NCBI RefSeq assembly: GCF_023897065.1
Contig: NZ_JAMHIV010000013.1
Span: 163,071-227,070 of the forward strand
DNA from: Crossiella sp. SN42
Lineage (GTDB): Bacteria > Actinomycetota > Actinomycetes > Mycobacteriales > Pseudonocardiaceae
Length of the DNA stretch: 64,000 nucleotides
Direction: 5' to 3'
Shown: piece by piece, positions 36,605-45,648 of the stretch
How the letters are laid out: the number at the start of each line of letters is the position of its first letter
How positions within the stretch are numbered: the first letter of the stretch is position 1
Position numbers and translations under genes: made by a program
The notes under the pieces: model-generated
What the model was told of the DNA's origin: nothing
The model's database searches: none
Seen by the model: the letters and a program-made list of their open reading frames with translations, nothing else

Positions 36605-36626
36605 AGTTGGCGACTAGAGTGGAGGA

Positions 36627-37199
36627 ATGAGTGCGGCGGACAATGCGGGAACCAAGCCACTCCGGGCCGATGCTGCGCGGAACCGGGCCCAGATCCTCGA
36701 TGCGGCCACGGAGGCGTTCCGGGAGCGCGGGCTGGAAGTGGATGTCCGGGAGATCGCCCGACTTGCTGATGTGGGCATGGGTACTCTTTATCGCCACTTC
36801 AGCACGAAGAAGTCGCTGGTCGAGGCGGCACTGGAGGCGAAGATCGTCGAGTGGGAGCAGCGCGCCGCCGCTGCTCGGAACTCGACCGCGGCATGGGACG
36901 GGCTTCGTGCCCTTATCGAGCACACGATCGAGTTGATGGCCGCCAACCGGGCTTTCCTGGACGGCCTCACCGTGGCGGAGTCCGCGGTGGAGGCGTGTCA
37001 GGGGCACCTGAAGCAGTCGCTGGGTGATTTGGTCGAACGTGCTCATGAGGAAGGGTCGTTGCGAGCCGATGTCAGTGCCGGAGACATCGGGTTGTTCGTC
37101 CTGTCCTTCGGGCCGATTGTGTTGGCCACTAAGGACTCCGAGTCCGACGCCTGGCGCAGGCTGCTGGCGGTGCTGCTGGACGGCCTGCGTGCGGCATGA
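36627..37199 (+). CDS. TetR-family transcriptional regulator
   Basis: This 190-residue protein starts at ATG 36627 behind GGAGGA. The N-terminal helix-turn-helix is VREIARLADVGMGTLYRHFS with the following KKSLVEAAL. The C-terminal ligand-binding half includes LIEHTIELMAANRAFLDGLT. It sits between two reductase-like genes, divergent from 35737-36534 and 68 bp upstream of 37268-38326. It probably represses both its own gene and the divergent SDR through the twin palindromes. Confidence 0.92.
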   Translation: MSAADNAGTKPLRADAARNRAQILDAATEAFRERGLEVDVREIARLADVGMGTLYRHFSTKKSLVEAALEAKIVEWEQRAAAARNSTAAWDGLRALIEHTIELMAANRAFLDGLTVAESAVEACQGHLKQSLGDLVERAHEEGSLRADVSAGDIGLFVLSFGPIVLATKDSESDAWRRLLAVLLDGLRAA

Positions 37200-37203
37200 G
37201 TTC

Positions 37204-37224
37204 TTCTCATGACAAGCATGAGAA
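37204..37224. promoter_or_regulatory. Inverted repeat upstream of the PRISE-like gene
   Basis: TTCTCATG-ACAAG-CATGAGAA has perfect 8-bp arms and lies 44 bp before the start at 37268, just after the TetR stop. It could be an operator or a weak terminator; the sequence differs from the GGAGCA palindromes. Confidence 0.4.
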
Positions 37225-37267
37225 CGAAGAGTTGGACTCATCGCTGAAGTGATCCGAAGATCTCCCC

Positions 37268-38326
37268 ATGAGCACTGCGGGGAAGGTCGCGTTGGTCGTC
37301 GGCGCGAACGGCGTCATCGGCGGCAACCTGGTCGAGCATTTGCTCGAACTCGGGGACTGGGAGGTGATCGGGCTGTCCCGACGGGGCGGCACTGACCGGG
37401 AACGGCTGCGGTATGTCGCGGTTGATCTGCTGGATCCGGCGGACACGCGAGAGAAGCTGGCCGAGTTCGATTCGGTGACGCACGTCTTCTACGCCGCCTA
37501 CCAGGACCGTCCGAGTTGGGCGGAGTTGGTGGCGCCGAACCTGGCGATGCTGGTCAACGTCGTCGAGGCGATCGAGCCGGTCGCGGCCGGACTCGAACAC
37601 ATCAGCCTCATGCAAGGCTACAAGGTCTACGGCGCGCACCTCGGGCCGTTCAAGACCCCGGCCCGCGAGGACGACGCTGGCCACATGCCGCCGGAGTTCA
37701 ACGTGGACCAGCAGGACTTCCTGGTGCGGCGCCAGGCCGGCAAGAGCTGGACCTGGTCGGCGATTCGTCCGTCGGTGGTCGCCGGGTTCGGGCTCGGCAA
37801 CCCGCTGAACCTGGCCATGGTGATCGCGGTGTACGCCTCGATCTCCAAGGAACTCGGCCTGCCGCTGCGTTTCCCTGGCAAGCCGGGTGCCTATGACGCG
37901 CTGCTGGAGATGACCGACGCGGGGTTGCTGGCCGAGGCGACCGTGTGGGCGGCAACGGATCCGGCGTGCGCCAACCAGGCGTTCAACATCAACAACGGTG
38001 ACTTGTTCCGGTGGAGCGAGCTGTGGCCGAAGATCGCCGACTACTTCGAGTTGCCGGTCGCGCCGCCATTGCAGATGTCGCTGACCACGGTAATGGCTGA
38101 CAAGGAACCGTTGTGGGACAAGATGACCGAGGTGCACGGACTGGCTGGACACAGCTACCGCGAGGTGTCCTCGTGGGCCTTCGGGGACTTCGTGTTCTCG
38201 TGGGACTACGACATGTTCGCCGACGGATCCAAGGCGCGGCGATTCGGGTTCCATCGATACGTGGAGACCGAGCGGATGTTCTTTGACATCTTCACAGAGA
38301 TGCGCAAACGGCGGGTCATTCCCTGA
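37268..38326 (+). CDS. PRISE/progesterone 5-beta-reductase-like SDR
   Basis: This 352-residue protein starts at ATG 37268. The cofactor loop is ALVVGANGVIGGNLVEHLL, with GLSRRGG as the NADPH phosphate site. Family landmarks are SLMQGYKVYGAHLGPFKTP (with the conserved Lys), WSAIRPSVVAGFGLGNPLNL, MVIAVYASISKELGLPLRFP and NINNGDLFRWSELWPKIADY. In the region where the family has FYYDQED, this protein has FNVDQQDF, so the catalytic Tyr appears missing. Such enzymes reduce enones (iridoid synthase and 5-beta-reductase group). Substrate is unknown. It overlaps the convergent AraC gene by 11 bp. Confidence 0.85.
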   Translation: MSTAGKVALVVGANGVIGGNLVEHLLELGDWEVIGLSRRGGTDRERLRYVAVDLLDPADTREKLAEFDSVTHVFYAAYQDRPSWAELVAPNLAMLVNVVEAIEPVAAGLEHISLMQGYKVYGAHLGPFKTPAREDDAGHMPPEFNVDQQDFLVRRQAGKSWTWSAIRPSVVAGFGLGNPLNLAMVIAVYASISKELGLPLRFPGKPGAYDALLEMTDAGLLAEATVWAATDPACANQAFNINNGDLFRWSELWPKIADYFELPVAPPLQMSLTTVMADKEPLWDKMTEVHGLAGHSYREVSSWAFGDFVFSWDYDMFADGSKARRFGFHRYVETERMFFDIFTEMRKRRVIP

Positions 38327-39101
38327 TCCGGCCGAAGTACTGGCCGGGCGGCAGGCCGACCGCGGCGCGGAAGGCGGCCACGAACGCGCTGGTGCTCTCG
38401 TAACCAACGCGTCTGGCCACTGTGGACACCGCGATTCCGTGTGCCAGCAACGGAAGCGCGGCCTGGATTCGCAGTTGGGTTCGCCACCGGCCGAACGGCA
38501 GGCCGGTCTCGGTGCGGAACAGGCGTGCCAGGGTTCGCTCGCTGGCGCCGACCTGGCGGCCCCACTCGCCCAGGGTGCGTGGGTCGGCCGGGTCGGCGGT
38601 CAGGGCGGTGCTGATCGCCCGGGTGCGCGGATCATGTGGGCTGGGCACCGCCAGGGTGGTCACCGGCAGCGGCTCCAGCAGGTCGAAGACCACCGCCTCG
38701 GCGCGGGCTCGTGCCTGCGGGGACAGGGTTTCCTGGCCCAGGTAGGGGATCAGCTCGCGCAGTAGCGGCGGGGCGGCGACCACGGTCGGCCGCGCCCAGG
38801 TCGCCGGCCAGTCCGGTGGGCAGGCAGCAGGGGCGAGGTAGAGGCTCCGCATGGTCGCGCTGCCGATCGCGGCGGTGCTGTGCCCGACGCCCGCGGGCAG
38901 CCACAGCGCGCGGTTGGTCGGCAGCACCCACGTGCCGTCCGGCGTCGTCACGGCCAGGACTCCACTGGCGGCCCAGGCGAGCTGGTGCACCGGGTGCAGG
39001 TGCCAGTCGAAGCGGGTGCCGAGGGGCAAGTCGAAGCTGCCGACCAGCACCGCTCCCGAGGCGGGCACCAGCATGGGCGTGGCCTGTCTGGATGGCGACA
39101 T
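38316..39101 (-). CDS. AraC-family regulator with N-terminal cupin
   Basis: This 261-residue protein starts at ATG 39101. The N-terminal sensor shows cupin features (FDWHLHPVHQLAWAASGVLAV, ALWLPAGVGH). The C-terminal double helix-turn-helix is LGEWGRQVGASERTLARLFR and STVARRVGYESTSAFVAAFR, with the closing GLPPGQYF. It probably responds to a small ligand and controls a neighbour such as the divergent methyltransferase gene (57 bp away). The PRISE-like gene is convergent. Confidence 0.92.
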   Translation of the reverse strand: MSPSRQATPMLVPASGAVLVGSFDLPLGTRFDWHLHPVHQLAWAASGVLAVTTPDGTWVLPTNRALWLPAGVGHSTAAIGSATMRSLYLAPAACPPDWPATWARPTVVAAPPLLRELIPYLGQETLSPQARARAEAVVFDLLEPLPVTTLAVPSPHDPRTRAISTALTADPADPRTLGEWGRQVGASERTLARLFRTETGLPFGRWRTQLRIQAALPLLAHGIAVSTVARRVGYESTSAFVAAFRAAVGLPPGQYFGRIRE

Positions 39102-39157
39102 CAGTTGGCAGGTTAGCTCGTAGCGGTCACCGCAGGGTGGTTCCTAGTGTCGGGAAC

Positions 39158-39733
39158 ATGCCGATGAACCGCTATCACCGCTGGTTGTGCCGTTCGGATC
39201 TGTGGGCTCGGGCGGTGGCCCGCGACATGATCCCGTGGGCGCTGGACGGCGTCGATCTGGGCACGGATGTGCTGGAGATCGGCCCGGGTTACGGCGCGAC
39301 GACCGTGGCCCTGGCGACGCGGGTGCCGAGGCTGACCGCGGTGGAGATCGATGTCGAGCTGGCGCGTGGGCTGCGAGCTCGGCTCGGTGACCAGGTGCGT
39401 GTGCTGGAGGGCGACGGAGCGGCGATTCCGTTGCCGGACAACAGTTTCACCGGGGTCGGTAGTTTTACCATGCTGCACCACGTGCCGTCGGTGGCCTTGC
39501 AGGACAGGGTGTTCGCCGAGGCATTCCGGGTGTTGCGGCCGGGTGGCACGTTCGCCGGGATGGACGGGGTGCCGAGCCTGGGTTTCTGGCTCATCCACCT
39601 GAACGACACCTACGTCCCGGTCAATCCGGACACACTCGCGCCACGGCTCCGGGCGGTGGGGTTCCGGGACATCTGGCTGACCGCGGTGTCTGGCCGGTCG
39701 TTCCGGTTCCGTGCCCGTAAACCCTTGTCGTGA
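39158..39733 (+). CDS. Class I SAM-dependent methyltransferase
   Basis: This 191-residue protein starts at ATG 39158. Motif I is VLEIGPGYGATTVALA, the acidic loop is LTAVEIDVELARGLRARL, motif II is LEGDGAAIPLPDNSFTGVGS and post-motif is FRVLRPGGTFAGMDG. The N-terminus RYHRWLCRSDLWARAVARDM is typical of small actinobacterial UbiE-like methyltransferases. Substrate is unknown. It diverges from the AraC-family gene, a likely regulator. Confidence 0.9.
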   Translation: MPMNRYHRWLCRSDLWARAVARDMIPWALDGVDLGTDVLEIGPGYGATTVALATRVPRLTAVEIDVELARGLRARLGDQVRVLEGDGAAIPLPDNSFTGVGSFTMLHHVPSVALQDRVFAEAFRVLRPGGTFAGMDGVPSLGFWLIHLNDTYVPVNPDTLAPRLRAVGFRDIWLTAVSGRSFRFRARKPLS

Positions 39734-39830
39734 CAGCGGTCTGACGTGGGGCCGTGACCGGACCGGCGGAGGCGCTGGTGGGCGCGGGCCTCGGGTGGTG
39801 CCGTTGGGCGAGGTGGGCGCGCGGGAGTGG

Positions 39831-40391
39831 TCAGGAGGGCTTGCGGCGGTGGTAGTGCCGGGCGGCCCGGGCCCGGTTGCCGCAGGTGGTTGAGCACCAT
39901 TCGCGGCGGGGGTGGTCCTTGGTGAAGTAGATGACGCAGGCCGGAGCCAGGCAGGCGTGCAGGGGTGCGGTGGTGAGCACCGGGATGGACTGGGTGGCGA
40001 AGGCGGCCAGGGTTTGAGCGGTGAGGGTGCCCTTGTTGGTGGTGGTGCTGCTCAGGGTGTTGTCCGCCAGGGACAGCTGAGGGCTGGTGGAGGATTGGGT
40101 GATGGCGCGGTTGATGATCGCCACCGCCTGGTGCGGGGTGAGCGGACTGGTGGTGGCTCGGGCGCGCGGGTCGTCGGTGCGGTGGGCGGCCAGGCGGCGC
40201 AGGGCGTTGCGCAGAGTGTGGAAGTAGGGGATATCGTCCTCGGTGATCCGTTGCGCGGTGGCGTCGTCGTGTACGACAGCGAGCCAGCCGCGGAGGGAGT
40301 CCAGGGTGGCCAGGGTGTCGTGAATGCCGTTGCGGTTGGCCCAGATGGTGTTCATCAGGTGTACCGGGAGCGGCTCACCGGGAAGTATCAC
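39831..40391 (-). CDS. CGNR zinc-finger protein (ABATE/DUF1470-like)
   Basis: This 186-residue protein starts at GTG 40391. The N-terminal ABATE-like domain begins [20 protein letters not shown], and the C-terminal zinc finger has [20 protein letters not shown] and [14 protein letters not shown], with CGNR near the end. Such proteins act as putative stress-response regulators. It is divergent from the NTF2-like gene with 51 bp between. A TTGAA-N5-TTCAA element (40402-40416) lies in that gap and may be the binding site. Confidence 0.9.
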   Translation of the reverse strand: MILPGEPLPVHLMNTIWANRNGIHDTLATLDSLRGWLAVVHDDATAQRITEDDIPYFHTLRNALRRLAAHRTDDPRARATTSPLTPHQAVAIINRAITQSSTSPQLSLADNTLSSTTTNKGTLTAQTLAAFATQSIPVLTTAPLHACLAPACVIYFTKDHPRREWCSTTCGNRARAARHYHRRKPS

Positions 40392-40442
40392 GTTCTCACG
40401 GTTGAAGTTGGTTCAATCCGTCAGATAGAGGTGGAGTTTTCG

Positions 40443-40898
40443 ATGACTCGTGCGCCGGTTCCCCCGTTTGACGAAGCCACCGCCCGGCAGAAGGTGCAGG
40501 CCGCTGAGGACGCCTGGAACACCAGGGAGCCGGCCAGGGTGGCGGCGGCGTACACGCCGGACTCGGTGTGGCGCAACCGGTCTGAGTTCGTCACCGGTCG
40601 GGCGGAGATCGAGGAGTTCCTGACCCGGAAGTGGGAGAGGGAGCAGGAGTACGCGCTGCGGAAGGACCTGTGGACCTTCGCGGGGAACCGGATCGCGGTG
40701 CGCTTCCAGTATGAGTGGCGGGACGCGCAGGGGCAGTGGTGGCGCAGTTACGGCAACGAGAACTGGGAGTTCGACGACGAGGGGTACATGCGGCGGCGGG
40801 AGGCCAGCATCAACGACGTGGCCATCGCGGAGTCGGAGCGGCGGATCTTCGGGCCCCGGCCGGAGAGCGAGCGCGGACAGGGGATTCCGCTGCGGTGA
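40443..40898 (+). CDS. NTF2/SnoaL-like protein (DUF1348)
   Basis: This 151-residue protein starts at ATG 40443 after AGAGGTGGAG. DUF1348 features include [60 protein letters not shown] and [20 protein letters not shown]. The fold is a small cone-shaped barrel used for enzyme or binding roles; the reaction is unknown. It pairs with the divergent CGNR gene, a frequent combination of regulator and target. Confidence 0.9.
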   Translation: MTRAPVPPFDEATARQKVQAAEDAWNTREPARVAAAYTPDSVWRNRSEFVTGRAEIEEFLTRKWEREQEYALRKDLWTFAGNRIAVRFQYEWRDAQGQWWRSYGNENWEFDDEGYMRRREASINDVAIAESERRIFGPRPESERGQGIPLR

Positions 40899-41397
40899 CA
40901 GGGTAGGCGGGTCGGGCGGGAAGTGTGGGTAGGAAAGTCGGACATGCGGACATGCGGACATGCGGGCACGGGCAGAGGGGCAGGGGGCCGAGGGGCACGG
41001 GCAGGCGGGCGGAGACAGGGGCAGAGGGCACGGGCAGGGGGGGCAGAGCGCCATGTGGGCGACCAAAGAGGCTGGGTTCGCCTAGGGCGGCGCGGATGGC
41101 TCGGTTTGGCTGGGCGGTGCGGCGGGCTGGAGCTGGGTTGAGCAGTTGCTGCGCGCCCTGAGGTGGGCGGTTGGCTCGGTCGGCCAGGCCGTCGGGGCAG
41201 GGGGCGTGGCTGTTCGCGGAGGCTGGCTGAGTCGGACTTGGGAACCGGGGACGGCGTGGGGTCGCTGGAGTTGGGCGAGTTCACCGGGGATAGCTGAGGG
41301 CATCGGTTTGGGGATGCCGGGCTGAGGGCGTCCGGGTGAGTGGGCTGCCTAGGCGGTGGAGATTGCCTGGGCGGGGGCGGGCTTGTGGTGGTGTGGG
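40899..41397. other. 499-bp G-rich region without a convincing gene
   Basis: The top strand is G-rich and low-complexity. Three tandem copies of GACATGCG occur at 40941-40964, followed by words built on GGGCACGGGCAG to about 41045. Open frames here are repetitive and lack ribosome sites. It separates the accessory stretch from the ABC transporter operon, whose 3' end is at 41398. Confidence 0.55.
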
Positions 41398-42183
41398 TCA
41401 GCTGAGTTTGGTGGTGCGGCAGGCCAGGGTGGTGGCTGCGGCACCCCACACCACGAGCACCAGGACGGGGTGGGCGCTGGGCCAGGAGCCGGTGGCGGTG
41501 ATGGTGTGCAGGCTGTCGGCCAGGGCAGCGGTGGGGAGGTAGGTGGCGATGTCGGCCCAGGCGCCAGGGAGTTGGGCCGTGGGCAGGGCCACGCCGCCGC
41601 CGAGGAGGAGGGCGAACCAGATGATGTTGGCCAGGGCCAGGACGATGTCGGCGCGGAGGGCTCCGCCCAGGAGGACGCCGAGGGCGGCGAAGGTGAGGGC
41701 GCCCAGGAGGGTCAGCAGTAGCGCCGGGAGGAGTCCTGCGAGGGCGGGGCGCCAGCCGAGGGCGGTGGCCACCAGGGTGATGAGCAGGAGTTGCACGGCT
41801 ACCACGCCCAGGACGGCGAGGATGCGGCCGGAGAGGAGCATCCAGCGGGGCACGCCGGTGGCGGCCAGCCTTTTCACCACGCCGTAGCGGCGGTCGAAGC
41901 CCAGGGCGATGGCTTGGCCGGTGAAGGCTGAGGACATGACCGCGAGGGCGATGATCCTGGGGGCGATGGTGGCTACCCGGGGTTCGGCCAGGGGGAGGAT
42001 CGGCAGCAGGGTGAGGCCGATGAGCAGAGCCAGGGGGATCAACAGGGTGAGCAGGACCTGTTCGCCGTGGCGGAGGTGCAGGCGCAGCTCGGTGCCGGAC
42101 TGGGCGGCCAGCATGCGCAGGGGGGCGCCGGGGGCCGGGTTGGGGCGGAAGGTGCCTGGGGCGAATCGGATGGTGGCGGTCAT
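41398..42183 (-). CDS. ABC-2 type transporter permease
   Basis: This 261-residue protein starts at ATG 42183 in an ATGA overlap with the ATPase gene. Six spans are expected: LLTLLIPLALLIGLTLLPIL, APRIIALAVMSSAFTGQAI, SGRILAVLGVVAVQLLLIT, LLPALLLTLLGALTFAALGV, DIVLALANIIWFALLLGGG and HPVLVLVVWGAAATTLACR. The pair lies next to mptB and the SUF operon, matching the Rv1457c-Rv1458c position as I recall it in M. tuberculosis. Substrate unknown. Confidence 0.9.
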   Translation of the reverse strand: MTATIRFAPGTFRPNPAPGAPLRMLAAQSGTELRLHLRHGEQVLLTLLIPLALLIGLTLLPILPLAEPRVATIAPRIIALAVMSSAFTGQAIALGFDRRYGVVKRLAATGVPRWMLLSGRILAVLGVVAVQLLLITLVATALGWRPALAGLLPALLLTLLGALTFAALGVLLGGALRADIVLALANIIWFALLLGGGVALPTAQLPGAWADIATYLPTAALADSLHTITATGSWPSAHPVLVLVVWGAAATTLACRTTKLS

Positions 42184-43178
42184 GAGCGCAGCTCCCGTCC
42201 GGTCAGGTCGAGGAACACGTCCTCCAGGCTGCGGCGGGCCACCGTCAGCTCATGTGCCAGCACCCCGTGCTGGGCGCACCACGAGGTCACCGTGGAGACC
42301 ACCTGCGGGGTGATCGTGCCCTCCACCAGGTAGTCGCCGGGGCGGGGTTCGCTGGTCCGGCAGCCCTCGGGCAGGGCCGCGGTCAGCAGGGTCAGGTTCA
42401 GGCCCGGCAATGAACGGAAACGCAGCTGCTGGTGGTCTGGTTCACCGCTGGTCAGTTCGGCCGGGGTGCCCTCGGCGACGACGCGGCCGTGGTCGACGAT
42501 GGCTACCCGGTCGGCCAGGCTCTCCGCCTCGTCCATCAGGTGGGTGGTCAGCAGGACTGTGACGCCGTCGGCGCGCAGGGCGCCGATGAGCTCCCAAACG
42601 AGTCTGCGGGCCTGGGGGTCCATGCCGGCGGTGGGCTCGTCCAGGAAGACCAGCTCCGGGCGGCCGACGATGGCGCAGGCCAGGGCCAGGCGCTGCTGCT
42701 GGCCGCCGGAGAGGCGCTTGAACGGGGTGCGGCGGGACTCGGCCAGGCCGAGGACGTCCAGCAGCCATTCCACGTCCAGGGGCTCGGCGGCGCAGGTGGC
42801 GACCAGGCGGAGCATCTCGTCGGCGCGGACCGAGGGGTAGGCGCCGCCGCCCTGGGGCATCACGCCGATGCGCGGGCGCAGGCGGTCGGCCTCGGTGGCC
42901 GGGTCCAGGCCGAGCACCCGGATCGAGCCGGCGTCCGGGCGGAGGAAGCCCTCGCACAGCTCGATGGTGGTGGTCTTGCCCGCGCCGTTGGGGCCGAGCA
43001 GGGCCAGCACCTGGCCGCGCGGGACGGTCAGGTCGAGGTGGTCGACCGCGACCGTCGAGCCGTATCGCTTGACCAGCCCGGTGATCGCCACAGCTGGGTC
43101 GTCGAGATCCGGGCGCACGAGAGCCAAGCCTAGGCCGAGAGCGGGGTCACCCGGACGGCGGGTTTCAGAACAGGACAC
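42180..43178 (-). CDS. ABC transporter ATP-binding protein
   Basis: This 332-residue protein starts at GTG 43178, inside the mptB 3' end (14-bp overlap). Motifs are LLGPNGAGKTTTIELCEGF (Walker A), the Q loop in IGVMPQGGGAYP, RLSGGQQQRLALA (signature), LVFLDEPTAGMDP (Walker B) and LLTTHLMDEAE (H loop). A C-terminal about 90-residue regulatory extension follows (LRFRSLPGLNLTLLTAALPE), as in DrrA-type drug exporters. It pairs with the permease at 41398-42183. Confidence 0.94.
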   Translation of the reverse strand: MSCSETRRPGDPALGLGLALVRPDLDDPAVAITGLVKRYGSTVAVDHLDLTVPRGQVLALLGPNGAGKTTTIELCEGFLRPDAGSIRVLGLDPATEADRLRPRIGVMPQGGGAYPSVRADEMLRLVATCAAEPLDVEWLLDVLGLAESRRTPFKRLSGGQQQRLALACAIVGRPELVFLDEPTAGMDPQARRLVWELIGALRADGVTVLLTTHLMDEAESLADRVAIVDHGRVVAEGTPAELTSGEPDHQQLRFRSLPGLNLTLLTAALPEGCRTSEPRPGDYLVEGTITPQVVSTVTSWCAQHGVLAHELTVARRSLEDVFLDLTGRELRS

Positions 43179-44748
43179 GCTTCCGGCCGTTGTTGGGTTC
43201 GGGCATGTGCTTGCGGACCGCCCAGACCAGCAGGGCGCACATGATCAGGCCGGCGATCACCGACAGCGGGATGACGTAGGCGCGGCCCTCGTAGGTCATG
43301 CCAGGTGGCGGGTCGGGCACGGCGAGCACGATGCTGAGCACGATGGCCGCGGTGCGGAACCGGCGCGAGTTCGTCGCCGCGGCCAGCGGGATGGCGGCCC
43401 AGATCATGTACCAGGGGTGCACCACCGCGCCCAGCAGCATCACGCAGCCCAGCGCGATGCCCAGCGCGGTCAGCGAGTTGCGGCCGGGCTGGCGGGTGCG
43501 GAAGGCGATCCACAGCAGCGCGGCGCAGATGATCGCGATGATCACGTAGCCCAGGCCGCGGCCGATCAGGATGGCCGAGTCGATGTGGTTGCCGACGCCG
43601 AGCAGGATGCCGATGCCGCCCGCGGCCATGCCCAGGGCGGTGGTCGGGGACTTGAACGTCTTGACGATGTTGGGCACGTCCAGCGCGCCTATCCAGCCGA
43701 ACCCGATGCCGGTGACCAGCGTCAAGGCCGCCAGGGTGAGGCCGAAGACGATCAGCAGCTTGATTGTGACACGCACCAGGTCGCGGAACTCCCCGCCCAT
43801 CCGGCGGGCCAGCACCGCGCCGAGGAAGCCCAGCGCGAGCACCGCGGGCAGCTTCACCAGCGCCGCGGTGGTGATGATCACAGTGCCCAGGATGACCGAG
43901 CGGGACAGCGCCAGCTCGAAGCCCGCGAGCATCAGGCCGATCGCCAGCGCCTCGTTGTGCACGCCGCTGACCAGGTGGAACAGCACCAGCGGGTTGGCGG
44001 CGCCGAGCCAGAGCGCGGCCACCGGGGGCACCCCGAAGCGGCGGGCCAGGCGGGGCAGCGCCCACACGATCATCGCGATGCCGGCCAGGGCGAGCAGGCG
44101 GTGCAGCAGGATGCCGACCATCAGGTGGTCGCCGACCAGGCTGGCGATGCCGCGGCCGATGGCCAGGCCGACCTGCCCGTACGGGGAGGGCGTGTCCCGC
44201 CAGATGTTGGGCACGCCCCTGGTCAGCGGGTGGTCCACGCCGAGGGTCTCGGCCGGGCCCTGGGTGTAGGGGTCGAAGCCGCGTGCGGCCATCTCGCCGA
44301 TGGCCAGGTAGCTGTAGACGTCCCGGCTGAACATCGGCAGCGACAGGCTCAGTGGGACCAGCCACATCATCAGCGTGCGGTCCATCTGCGAGCGGGAGAC
44401 CAGCCGCGCCCGGCCCGGGCTGGCGAAGCGGCCCAGCCACAGCCAGGACACGATCAGCAGGCCCATGCCGGTGTAGACCGCGGCCATGGACACCGTGCCC
44501 ACCCGGATGAACAGGTTGAGCACCGGGAAGTCCTGGAACGGGTTGACCACCGGCGCGGCGCCTGCGCCGATCGCCCCCGCGGCCATCAGCAGCGAGCCGA
44601 GGGTGCCGAACCGGCGCACCAGGTCCAGCTGCCGTCGTTCGGCCTCGTTCAGCCCGGCCGGACGGCCGTGGCTGGACCGGCCTAGTTCTGCCGGTCGCCC
44701 TTCCACCACTGATCCACTGACACCACTGCCCACCTCGCCGGACGCCAC
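43165..44748 (-). CDS. mptB: MptB-like polyprenol-phosphomannose alpha-1,6-mannosyltransferase
   Basis: This about 527-residue GT-C protein starts at GTG 44748 (start uncertain; the frame is open further upstream into sufR). Many membrane spans are visible. The GT-C signature near the first loop is SLPMFSRDVYSYLAIGEMAA with FDPYTQGPAETLG, followed by TPSPYGQVGLAIGRGIASL and HLVSGVHNEALAIGLMLAG. In mycobacteria MptB builds the mannan core of lipomannan using polyprenol-phosphate-mannose. It is divergent from sufR as in M. tuberculosis (Rv1459c/Rv1460), from recall. Confidence 0.88.
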   Translation of the reverse strand: MASGEVGSGVSGSVVEGRPAELGRSSHGRPAGLNEAERRQLDLVRRFGTLGSLLMAAGAIGAGAAPVVNPFQDFPVLNLFIRVGTVSMAAVYTGMGLLIVSWLWLGRFASPGRARLVSRSQMDRTLMMWLVPLSLSLPMFSRDVYSYLAIGEMAARGFDPYTQGPAETLGVDHPLTRGVPNIWRDTPSPYGQVGLAIGRGIASLVGDHLMVGILLHRLLALAGIAMIVWALPRLARRFGVPPVAALWLGAANPLVLFHLVSGVHNEALAIGLMLAGFELALSRSVILGTVIITTAALVKLPAVLALGFLGAVLARRMGGEFRDLVRVTIKLLIVFGLTLAALTLVTGIGFGWIGALDVPNIVKTFKSPTTALGMAAGGIGILLGVGNHIDSAILIGRGLGYVIIAIICAALLWIAFRTRQPGRNSLTALGIALGCVMLLGAVVHPWYMIWAAIPLAAATNSRRFRTAAIVLSIVLAVPDPPPGMTYEGRAYVIPLSVIAGLIMCALLVWAVRKHMPEPNNGRKRVLF

Positions 44749-44844
44749 GTCCGGAAGGGTAGTGCGTAGGCGTGGGGGGTGAGTCGGGTCACCTCCCGCC
44801 ACCCCGCCTTTGCCGGTTGCGGGGAAATAAGCAAGACTTGTGTT

Positions 44845-45648
44845 GTGAAAAACGCCGGGACCCCGCAGCGGTCCGCCCACGAGGCGGAACGTGCTGATGG
44901 GCGCACCCGGCAGGCGGTCGCCAAGCAGCTGCTGGAGCAGGGGCCGATGACCGCCATGAGCATCGCCGAGGAGCTCGGCCTCAGCCCGGCCGCGGTGCGC
45001 AGGCACCTGGACGCGCTGCTGGCCGACAAGGAAGTGAGCACCAGGGAGGCCTCGCGGCGTCAGCCGAGGGGACGGGGCCGCCCGGCCAAGCTGTTCCTGC
45101 TCACTGAGAGTGGCCGCGCGCAGTTCGGGCACGCCTACGACGACCTGGCCGTGGCCGCGCTGCGTTACCTCGCCGAGTTCGGCGGGGAGGACGCGGTACG
45201 CGCCTTCGCCGAGCGCCGGATCGCCACCCTGGTGGACCGGCACCGCGAGGTCGTGTTGTCCATTTCCGACCCGGTGCGCAGGGCCGAGGCCCTCGCGCAG
45301 GCGCTGAGCAGCGAGGGTTACGCTGCCTCGACGCGCCGCGTCGGCCACGGTGAGCAGCTCTGCCAGCACCACTGCCCGGTCGCGCACGTCGCTGCCGAGT
45401 TCCCGCAGCTCTGCGAGGCCGAGACCACGGCGTTCGCCGAGCTGCTCGGATCGCACGTGCAGCGCCTGGCGACCATCGCCAGGGGAGACGCGGTGTGCAC
45501 CACGCACCTGCCGCTGATCCCCGTGGCGGTTTCCCAGAACGACCCGGTCCCGCCGACGGCGGGCACCACCACCACGCGTCCGGAACCGGCCGAGAAACCG
45601 GTGCCGGGCCAGACCGCACGGATCCCGGACGGAGGGGAGCCCGCATGA
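44845..45648 (+). CDS. sufR: SufR, iron-sulfur-sensing repressor of the SUF operon
   Basis: This 267-residue protein starts at GTG 44845 ([19 protein letters not shown]); an in-frame start at 44779 is less likely. The ArsR/DeoR-like winged helix is [20 protein letters not shown]. The cluster-binding cysteines are in [20 protein letters not shown] followed by LCEAE, the SufR pattern. Holo-SufR represses the operon; loss of the cluster relieves it. A CAAG-A-CTTG palindrome (44832-44840) lies just before the start and is a weak candidate for its site. The stop overlaps the sufB start (ATGA). Confidence 0.94.
   Translation: MKNAGTPQRSAHEAERADGRTRQAVAKQLLEQGPMTAMSIAEELGLSPAAVRRHLDALLADKEVSTREASRRQPRGRGRPAKLFLLTESGRAQFGHAYDDLAVAALRYLAEFGGEDAVRAFAERRIATLVDRHREVVLSISDPVRRAEALAQALSSEGYAASTRRVGHGEQLCQHHCPVAHVAAEFPQLCEAETTAFAELLGSHVQRLATIARGDAVCTTHLPLIPVAVSQNDPVPPTAGTTTTRPEPAEKPVPGQTARIPDGGEPA

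Noticed and set aside
37204..37224. A third copy of the GGAGCA operator near the PRISE-like gene
   Set aside because: The inverted repeat there has a different sequence (TTCTCATG arms), so it was listed separately with low confidence.
44779..44844. An earlier sufR start at 44779
   Set aside because: It would add 22 residues without family similarity and overlap the likely promoter between mptB and sufR; GTG 44845 begins just before the conserved part.
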